A stretch of 64,000 bases of DNA. It comes from Stratiolaelaps scimitus (lineage: Eukaryota; Arthropoda; Arachnida; Mesostigmata; Laelapidae). Shown here in pieces: positions 39,460 to 47,999 of this stretch. The first letter of the stretch is position 1. Every line of letters begins with the position of its first letter. The notes beneath the pieces were generated by a model. The model saw only the letters and a list, made by a program, of their open reading frames with translations, did no database searches and had not been told where the DNA came from. The position numbers and the translations under genes were made by a program. Where the stretch lies: contig JABWDB010000001.1 of the NCBI GenBank assembly GCA_019614645.1, positions 7,686,001 through 7,750,000 of the forward strand. The letters run 5' to 3'.

Positions 39460-40040
39460 TGAGTGCCGCAGGGATCTTGTGTGGATCCTGCCTCTACTGC
39501 TCTGCATGTTTATGCTTGACACCAAAGACGAATTTCTTGCATTACTAGAGTTCCATATAAATGCTGTATCAAGGTGGTGTGACGAGAAAAAACGTCAAGA
39601 GCAGATTTGTCGTCAAACCAGAAAGACATAATAAAATATTATATAGATAAATATTATATACACATTATATAATATTTATCCCCCATTCGCTCTGCGCAGA
39701 CTATCCGTGATTTAGGCGCTATTGTATGTTCTCTTTTAAATGTTTTCAGGGCATGGGGCCCTATTTGTGTCATAGTTTTTCGTTGTTGTTTGTTGTTAAG
39801 TAGGCTGAGTTTTATGTTCTACTTTACAATAGCTTGATAGTACCAAAGTTTCTATATTGTTCAGAATCATAGCGGCCTCATCTCAACAAACACATTGACG
39901 CCCTTGACAGGGTCCAAAAGAGGTCCATACACGGAGCATGAATCCTTCGAAGCGAGAATCTACGCAGTGGAAGAACAATTGACGTTACGCCATTTGAGCG
40001 CGTCAGCAACCATTTTGCTGCAGGCTGGCGCGCTTTGTGG
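39460..40040 (+). mobile_element. LINE reverse-transcriptase relic, C-terminal half
   Basis: Plus-strand reading gives VPQGSCVDPASTALHVYA from 39463, matching the GVPQGSvLgPlLF.lYiND block. After a +1 frameshift comes LALLEFHINAVSRWCDEK (about 39535-39590), matching the lq.dl..l..Wc..w segment. HLNKHIDALDRVQKRSIHG at about 39879-39937 matches the region after the fingers/palm (LdriQrkalR). Upstream motifs and the YADD active site were not found. The strand is opposite to the 32-kb LINE relic, so these are separate insertions or one was inverted. Confidence 0.75.
39646..39680. repeat. Perfect 15-bp stem, 5-nt loop hairpin inside the LINE relic
   Basis: GATAAATATTATATA (39646-39660), loop CACAT, then the exact reverse complement (39666-39680). 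It interrupts the reverse-transcriptase relic between its tryptophan-cysteine segment and the LDRVQKR segment, so it may be a later insertion. Confidence 0.85.
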
Positions 40041-40763
40041 GATAATAGAAGTGTATGCTGTTAATTAGCGTGAGAATAGTTATTACAATAGCACCTATAT
40101 TACCTCAAACTGTACATGCAACTTACTCATGTATATCACCTCAATGGCAGCCCCCAGCTGAAAATAAAGGAATATTTATAGTGTACTGTAATTACTTGCG
40201 TGTAAACATTTTTAATATTTATATTAAATATGTTAATATTTATATTTTAACTGAAATGATCGGGCGGCAGCTTATTCTTTGTTAGATGTTATCTACCGGA
40301 TGAACAATAGATGATCCCGTCATCAAAAAAAATCTCGTCATGGCGACGAGAACTGCGAAATTCGGGAAAAGTCAAAGTAGTGCATCCATACGCTGCGAGA
40401 AACAGAGGGTGACGAGAATGAACCACTTCATTCTCTGAACGCTTCTCGTGATCTAAGCGCCACCTCGAGGATGAACGCATATGATAAAAGTGTTCGCCTG
40501 TTTCCGCCCCAGGCGTCTTCGGGTTTCCCGAAGCCAGCGTCCGGCGTGCGGACATCTATACGTCGCTGCCCTGCACCGATGTGAACGCAGTAGCGATTGG
40601 CAGCTCGTGACCCGGATAAAAACCATAATCGTGCCCTGTGAACATGACACTTTGCCGTGCGCGATGAGCGACAGTGAATGTTCAACGCAACTGGCCTCTC
40701 AGCCTTTACGGTTTGTGACAGAAGCGAAGCTGTGTCAACCGAACGAGTTTATGGCTCAAAATT

Positions 40764-40911
40764 ATGGTTCGGAATTGACGAGTGGTAAGAGTTGCACAGT
40801 CATGGATGGCGAGTGGGTGGCACCTCGGAGTGAGAACTGTAGGCTCTCCGGTTCGAATTCCGCAGGGCACATCACATGGTTTGAAATAATTTGGAACCAA
40901 TTCCGAACCAT
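40764..40911. repeat. 14-bp perfect inverted repeat enclosing a Pol III B-box-like motif
   Basis: Arms are 40764-40777 (ATGGTTCGGAATTG) and 40898-40911 (its exact reverse complement). Between them, near 40849-40859, GGTTCGAATTC closely matches the tRNA B box GGTTCGANTCC. TGGCGAGTGGG near 40806 resembles an A box about 44 bp before it. No cloverleaf could be drawn. A degenerate tRNA-derived SINE or a fold-back element are the options. Confidence 0.5.
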
Positions 40912-41684
40912 GGCTCAAGCAATAATACACGCAGGGTAAAAAAAGAATTGACCGACATTTTACCACTGACGCTTGAGCGCAGGGTTACTGTTATTTGTCA
41001 TGCCATGAGAGGAACTCCCACGTCATTATTTGTTGTGTGCGTTCTTCACAAAATAGATTGTTCTCATACGTTTATAAATTGTCTTGAATATCTCTACAGC
41101 TAAGACTGGCACATAGTAGACAAGCAAATTTCTTTATGTACAAATATACAGACCCACGGCAAAGACGCTCTTAGGAGGCCTCTCTAGAGTTCCCGATACT
41201 ATCTTTTTTATCTCTCGAAGTGGTCTAATACAGCCATCGTCGCATCAAGACAATGAGCTACCTTTTTATAATAGTGGCCCGTGCAACAGCTCTGGCATTC
41301 ATATACTGCCATATTATGTCTTGATTTACGTCCTCTGTTTGTCCTTACCTCCTTATTGTTTTCGTTTCCAGTCTGGCTCTCTCCCACCTTCCTCTCCGGG
41401 TTTCCGATCTCATTGAGCATTCCAACGTACCGCGCGATTTAGTTGCTAGCCCCTAATACTGGTCGCTATGGTAAGCCTCTCTATCTCTTTCTTGTCTTCC
41501 CTCTGTGATTTGTGTATAAACTTTTCGATGATTGGTGACTGATGACGCCGACACCAGCGTAGAATGCTGGCGTCACATGTTTGCTTACCGTTGCCGTCGA
41601 TAGGATTCTTCAGCGGACCCCATCAGTTCCGTTCGCCTTCGTCCTTCGAGGGTCTGGTGAGGACCTGAAGGAGAGCGGATAAAA

Positions 41685-42237
41685 CTTATTGAGCCTGTTA
41701 TTTTCTTTCTCTCTAGAAGCCTTTCTGTCTCCTTTTCGGTCGTCTTGCTCTTTCCCAATCCTCTATTCCTTTTGTTCTCCGATTTCCTTCGTCCTATTTA
41801 TCTGTTCTGATACGGTTCTACTCGTTCTCTCTCTCTCTCTCACACACACATACACACACGCACGCTCACAGGCAGTCTCTCTTCGTTTTACCGTTATTCG
41901 CCTGCTCTCTTACTTTTCCTCTCCCTCTTCTCTCAGCGTCTCAACATTTTTCCTCATCCCCCATTCGTCGAATGCCCCACATCCCTTCATTTTTCCCTCT
42001 CCCACCGTCTCTATCTCAATTTGGCTCTGAGTTCTTCTCTATCCGTTTGGTTTCTCTTCTCTACTTCCTCCGGTTCCTGCATCTGTCCTGTTTTCTTACC
42101 CGACCACCTCCGCGCCCTTGTACCCTTTCCACTTGTTCCCCCGTTGACGCTATCCCTTGACACGTTCCTCTTCCACGTCACCCTCTCATTCCGTTCTCAG
42201 TTTCAAGCGGCCGCTCCTCCTCCTGCGTTTTCTTTCC

Positions 42238-42295
<58 letters not shown>

Positions 42296-42360
42296 GCCTC
42301 CGTTCTGTTTCTCCCACTAACTTCCCCACATCAACACCAATGCTTCCCTGTCTTTGAGTG
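41685..42360 (+). repeat. Strand-asymmetric pyrimidine-rich tract
   Basis: For about 670 bp the plus strand is dominated by C and T (CT, TTC, TCC), with a short (CA)n near 41840-41860. It ends in the long (CT)n array at 42240-42292. Open frames here are Ser/Leu/Phe-rich artefacts of the CT bias. It lies 1.5 kb upstream of the membrane-protein gene. (CT)n/(GA)n tracts are GAGA-factor-type binding sites in insects; a role here is inference. Confidence 0.7.
42240..42292. repeat. (CT)26 microsatellite
   Basis: This is an uninterrupted CT dinucleotide run of about 52 bp, the longest of its class in the window. Confidence 0.95.
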
Positions 42361-43867
42361 CGCTTGGAGTGTAGGTACTATAAATGCTCGATTGATCATT
42401 GACATTGAGAGGAGCAATGGGGTGAGCGGTGGGGGCCATGTCCGAAGCGAGAGTAACTGAGTCGGGGTGGGTTTGTATCTCGTAGTCATCGTCCTCCATG
42501 TTTCGGCTCATCTCTATCAATTCAATCAAGCTCTTCTGCAGTGCTGGTAGTAATGCATCTTGTTCATGTTAGCTCGACTGTGAGGGGACATACTAGTGAC
42601 GTGGCACACCGTCAACACAAAAATACCTCGAACCGTGTCGGCTAGATATATAGCTAGATATATGTATGTGTCAGCTAGATAAGCTGACATTGCCTTAAAA
42701 GTACACAGTCATGGACGCGCACAGTTAATTAAAATACCGTTGGTCCATGGCTGACTGATCTCTGGTATATATACGTACATATATATATACATATACATAT
42801 AACACGACTGTAATGTGCATTTGCGGGTGCGTAAATTTGTTCACTACCGCGGATATCGTCGCTCCTATATGTATACTAAATGCGTCGCGGTATTTTGCAA
42901 ATAGCGAACTACTTCAATTTACCTCATTGAATGATAAATATGATTGTATATAAAAGAGGCGCTTTTTTAATCTTCAGACAACGATCCTTTCTCAGCCTTA
43001 AGTGAACATTCGAAGATTGTTCACCATGTATTCAGGTGGCGTGCTGCGTTATCTGATCAGTTGATTTGCGCCATCGAGAGAACCGTGTAAAGTTCAAATT
43101 CAAGGCACCCCTTGACCCTCGTTGCTGTTTTAACTCGTTGATGCTGACGTTGTGTTAGATTATAGCTAAAGCTCATTGGCGGTCTAACGCGGATTAGTTC
43201 AGCCTCTGTAATCCCCTCAAGCCACAAAGATATTCGTCGTATGGCTCGTCGTCTCAGGTCTGTGCATTCTGCTGTACGAGTATCGCGGCACTGCCGCCGT
43301 CGCCGCTGCTGATCCTCTGGGTCTCTGAGGCCATCCACCATCCAGTCAGGCTTTTCGTGTGGCCGTGCCGTTGTTCTTGGAAAGTTTGCCTGAACTCTCG
43401 TTGCTGCTCGATGCTATAGATCTTGTTGCTCTGCTGTGGGTTCATCATCGGCGCGAGATGGCGCCACCGCTACAGCTCCCGCTGTCGCCAGCTCAATCGC
43501 CAATGATCGAAGGAAGGAACGAATGGTTTCGAACCCACAGCCTGTTCGAGCGGGAGACAACTTGCGAGAGAGAAGAAGAGAGAGAGAGAGAGGGAGTACG
43601 AGAGACACAAAAACAGAGCTTGGGCGACACCACAACAAACAATAACGACGATTAAGCTCTCCAGACGGCGCTCAGTGACGACTGGGCTTCACACCAACGG
43701 AACGAGCTGGATTGAGTTGTCGGTCTATCCTCTGCTCGCGAAACCAGCTGCCGCGACGAGTCCGCCATTGGCCATTGCTTGGAGGCGCTTTGTTGATTTT
43801 TCGACAGCGAAACAGAGCCTTATTGTGACTGTGTTAGGGTGAGCACGTGTTGTTCCAGTGAAGGAAA

Positions 43868-44834
43868 ATGTCGGGTACGGTGGAGTATTTCGATAGTACG
43901 ACGACAACGTACCACCCCGTTGACTCGGCAGAGTGGACCACGACCACCATGCTAGCCCATGTCGAGGTGACCACGTCGGTACTTCCAATAGGGGACGTCG
44001 TTGGCGATGTCCTCACGGACGATTCGGCCGTAACGGTAGCAAATCTTGTCACCCCGAAAGCCGATGATTTCAATTTTACCAACCTCTTCAACGACGGAAC
44101 GCCCCGTCGTCACCCATCGGTGCTGACGCCACTGACCTCTCTCTGGACGCTGTTTCCGCTGGCGTTCATGACTGCATTTCTAGGCGGTGAGTACCTATGG
44201 AATTTGGACATGATTGTCTGGAAGCTGCACCCTGCAAGGCATCTTACGATGCTTGATCGGTCGGATAGAAACTCGCTGCTGACGTGAGAGCTACGAAGCG
44301 GTACTTTGTACGATTACTACTATTATAGAACGATGGTTTTTGGCAATTTTTCTATGCGACTCCTCCCAATAGTGAAGTGTCGAAATGCCGATTATATACC
44401 GTGCCCTTATATATGAAACAGGAAAGGAATCTGAAGAGATGCAATTAATTTCGCCGCAGCGTTGCCTTAACTCAAACCATTGTTATTAATGTTCTAGTCG
44501 AAATGCTTATTTACTCATATCATCGTGTCATCCACTTTCATACCAACCGGGGATTTTGTCTGTCTTCGTTCCTCTAGTGTGGCTGTTCCGCATGAAATAC
44601 TGGTACTACTATAGTCGTGTAATGGTGGCCCTGGGCCTCGAATCGGAATTCAAGCCTTCGTCCGACGATCGAGTACCGACTGAAGTGTCCTCGGCGAGAT
44701 TGATCCGTGCAACGAAGAGCCAGCTGAATATCGCCGGGACGGACGAACTGGGCGAAGTACGCTCGCCTGTGAATTCGGCTACGCCTTCTGAGACGTTCCG
44801 CGCCGAAGATGATTATGTGACCGTTCGGCTATAA
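43868..44834 (+). CDS. Two-exon gene for an unrecognised 191-residue single-pass membrane protein
   Basis: Coding exons are 43868-44186 and 44578-44834, joined through a phase-1 intron to give 191 codons plus TAA. The ATG has an A-rich context (gaaaATGt) and an in-frame TGA three codons upstream at 43859, so the N-terminus is complete. Residues 1-90 are acidic and rich in Thr/Ser with no signal peptide. Residues about 92-110 are one hydrophobic segment (LWTLFPLAFMTAFLGVWLF) that spans the exon junction. A basic, Tyr-rich stretch (RMKYWYYYSR) follows directly, so the positive-inside rule predicts N-out/C-in. The remaining tail of about 70 residues is hydrophilic and ends in TVRL, which fits a class II PDZ ligand (hydrophobic-X-hydrophobic); that is weak evidence. 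I recognise no family. Smooth joining of frame, membrane segment and splice sites is the main support. No AATAAA lies close to the stop; the first good one on this strand is at 45592-45597. Confidence 0.62.
44187..44577 (+). other. Intron of the membrane-protein gene (GT-AG)
   Basis: The donor is GTGAGT at 44187, directly after GGCG. The acceptor is a pyrimidine-rich run ending CCTCTAG at 44577. The intron is 391 bp and phase 1: the last G of exon 1 joins TG of exon 2 to make a Val codon. Reading through without splicing reaches a stop at 44285-44287, which would cut the protein off in a frame lacking the basic membrane flank. Confidence 0.6.
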
Positions 44835-45084
44835 TATGACCTTAGTGCAATGTTGACGCAATGGAACTACCCATGAGTCATGATGAGTAGAAAGAATACT
44901 CATGCAATATTATTGTTGAGTCCACTATTGACATAAATGCTATTGAATTGACCGAGCGCTCGAGTGGCCAACACTATCGTTATCCTATCGTTTCCGAATT
45001 TCGATAAACATTAGATATTAGAGAAAATGTATAGGCATTTTAGGCACCACAGACCCACATATCGCATAAGGAAGCGAGCTGTTC

Positions 45085-45104
45085 ATATATATATATATAT
45101 ATAT
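45085..45104. repeat. (TA)n microsatellite
   Basis: About ten TA units in the 3' flank of the membrane-protein gene. Confidence 0.9.
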
Positions 45105-45396
45105 GTATCCACCTTATTTCAAGTGTATTATGGAATGGAGGTATTACACAGAAAATAACGAATATTAAAGTGATCAAGCCACGACTAAATGACTGAGGTT
45201 TCAAGGGCCGTCTGATCGCCGATGATCTCCAAACGACCTTCTTATGAAGTTCTACGAACATTTCGCAAAAACAACCCCTTTCATTTATCCGATTTATCGT
45301 TCATTTTAGTTCATTTTAAACACGTTGTATATCTGTGTTTCTGATGTGAGCTGTCAATATGGCTCACTGTGCAACACACACACACATTCACGTATA

Positions 45397-45775
45397 TCAT
45401 AATACAACACCCACAATACCAGGCACGATACCCAAACAGTGATGGGTGTGACTTAACAATTCGATATAACCTTTACAAATTAGAAGAGTACGGCCTACCA
45501 GCCGCGGTCTTTCGAATCGACTCTCAATACTTATCGCTAGTATACAGTGTAGCCGGACAACTGACAGCGCTAGATGCTTAGGCAACTTTCTAATAAAGTA
45601 ACCTCCTATTTGGACAAAAAAATCATTCTCGACCTTTTGTGCTACCTCTACTTTGCCTGGCACACCAGAAATTATACCAGTTTCAATCTCCCGTTCCAAA
45701 TGTCACACCCATTCCCTGTGTGGAACGGCAATTTCCAGCCATAATGGCTCCCTTAGTAAACTTATGGTGTTTATC
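45397..45775 (-). other. Protein-like open frame with one stop, product unrecognised
   Basis: On the minus strand a frame runs from about 45775 (REPLWLEIAVPHREWV), across one TGA, to LEREIETGIISGVPGKVEVA and beyond, to a stop at 45397. The composition is balanced and not repeat-derived. It may be a decayed transposon or gene fragment. No family was recognised, and it lies on the opposite strand to the membrane-protein gene. Confidence 0.2.
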
Positions 45776-47404
45776 TACGTTTGATGTTCCTACGTCGTTC
45801 TATGCACAAAGATCTGCCGCCGCAACACAGCATACTATTGGCTTGGTATGAATGAGATCTGCAGGTCGTCATGTTATGTTCGCGTGTGCGACCCTGCAGC
45901 TCTGACAGCCCAGACATTGTATTCTCCTGTTAATGACGAACGATAATTGCTAGGTCGACAAAGAAATGTTACGTAATGCTCAATATATGTGCGTGGTTAC
46001 ATTAATAAATGCTACAAAAGGCAAGCAATAATTGTTTTTGGATTCCCTAGATGTCTTGCACACCGCAGCAGGAAGATATCCCAAAGACATGGCCCCTATA
46101 TAAATATCACGTGTCATACTTTGAATGGCGAGGATCAAATGGGGATCGAAACAAGGAATGACCTCATAATTATATATAATATATACATATTTATATGCAC
46201 TTATAACACTGTGGCTATTCGTGACACTATGGCTGTGCATCATTCATTTCGCCACAGACAGATATACCCATTTAAACTCGATTCAGCTCTGTTTTGACCT
46301 TTATGTTTAAGGAATGGCGTTCTCGTAGGCATAACGCTCCGCTGTGTGCTGTTGTTATTGTTGCTGTTGATATTCCGGTGCTCACATAGATCACATAGGG
46401 ACAAGCATGTGCTAATGTATCTAGTAGCTGCTTGAGTGGCCTGGGTAACTGTATTAGGTACTCTATCGTAGGCCGGGTTTCGTTCGTCGTCGCCTCCTGG
46501 GACTGTCATTGTCCATTACGTCGAGCTAACAAAGCGAGCGAGCGGGCTAGAGCACGTAACGGAAACAACGGCCCAACGAGGGCCAACAAACCTCATATTT
46601 CCATTCTCCTCATGGTGAGGCTGATGTCGACTCAACTTCAGCCGACGCCCTCGTCACCTGCACGCTGACGCCGCCTATTAGCCGAGTTATCAGGCAGCGA
46701 CAAAGTAGGCAAGCGCTTCTGTCTACAACGCCATCCAATGCTTCTTTACGCTACAGTGCGCCGCGCCACACCCTCATGTATCGACGCTCTCCCCGGCCAC
46801 TGTCAAGATTTGTGATTGGCTGTTTCAATGTCGTCGTTGTCTTACCCGCTAGATGGTCCCTATTAAGTTACAAGTCGGCTATAATGTATGATTTGTCCAT
46901 GCCTCAGGTACGAACGCCTCTGGCCAAGCAAACACGAACCATATGGACAAATAGGTCGATGCCACGGTAGGAAGCGATTAGCTATGAAACAATGCGACAT
47001 ATGATAGTTTATGTTCTCTTGCAAAGCTGCCAAAGCGTACATATGTCCCCCTTTCGAGTGGGCCTACTATTTACGAATAACGCGAGGTCTGATATCGTCT
47101 TCGATTACTGGATCACACCTTCCGTTAGTGAAGCGTTTCAACGAAGCTCACGGTGCGTTATTTGAACTCAACTGGGCCAAAACACATCGCGAAATACAAA
47201 ACAAACTCAGTGATTCTGAGAAATTATAGTTAATATTCATGTTACGTATATTCCGGCAAGCTAAATATTTGTAGATCGAATCCCGGTGTTGATACACGCA
47301 TTTTTCCGTTCGAAGTATCATAGTTAGAATGTCGGCAGTATGCCATCTTCGATTGCAAGGCATCTTCGAACGCGGCACAGTAACAAAAAAATATTCTGTT
47401 TTTT

Positions 47405-47671
47405 CAAATTGGGGCTTAATAACTGAACTGCATTTGTATTGTACAATTCTGAAATTGTCGTAGAAGTGAAATTCTAAGGTGGCTCTAGGGAAAATAATAG
47501 TACGTAAAAATATAAGTAACAAAAATTATATATATATATATATTTTTTTTTTTATTTATAATTTTTGTTACTTATATTTTAGAGAACCTAGAATCACCTT
47601 AGAATTGTATTGCTAAGATAATTTCAGCATTGTACAACACAACTGCAGTTCAGTTATTAAGCCTCAATTTG
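47405..47671. repeat. Long imperfect hairpin (inverted repeat, 115-126-bp arms)
   Basis: The left arm is 47405-47530 and the right arm is 47557-47671, with a 26-nt TA/T-rich loop. The innermost 24 bp (47507-47530 against 47557-47580) pair perfectly. The outer part of about 90 bp pairs at roughly 86 percent by hand alignment, with an 11-nt bulge in the left arm. No transposase or clear target-site duplication was seen. This could be a MITE-like fold-back element or a hairpin-RNA locus. Confidence 0.85.
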
Positions 47672-47999
47672 CATCAATGAGCATTTAAATATATTTTAAA
47701 AACTATAATAATAATAATAACAAAATAACCCTTTGGCGGTGAAAGTTGGATTGAATCTTTCGGCAGAACATACGAAGAAAAAGAATCCGCATATGTCCAC
47801 ATCTTCATGTGTCGAGAGGTGATTTCCTGGATTATATTCATGACGAGTGCTGTTGTGGTTGTCAAGTCTTCACCTCTCTGTGGTACAGACGACTTTTCTG
47901 CTGTCTCTGTATCGACCTACCATGTACGCGTCTACAAAGGGGTGTAGTTGTTGATTATTTATCAATATTCCGTTTGCGTTCGTATCCCGCGTCTCTCTC

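Larger units (their letters stand above)
29060..41450. other. AT-rich transposon graveyard
   Basis: Base composition drops sharply in GC after 29.06 kb and stays low to about 41.45 kb. Three recognisable retroelement relics and the B-box inverted repeat lie here. Between them (29.06-31.86, 33.1-36.4, 38.67-39.46 and 40.9-41.45 kb) I see only short unassigned frames and AT-rich simple sequence. Undetected element ends and LTRs are likely in those gaps. Confidence 0.7.

Noticed and set aside
41689..42357. Ser/Leu/Phe-rich plus-strand frames
   Set aside because: Direct products of the pyrimidine tract and the (CT)26 array.
42640..42692. Repeated AGCTAGATATAT units and an 8-bp inverted repeat
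   Set aside because: Short, and within expectation for AT-rich simple sequence.
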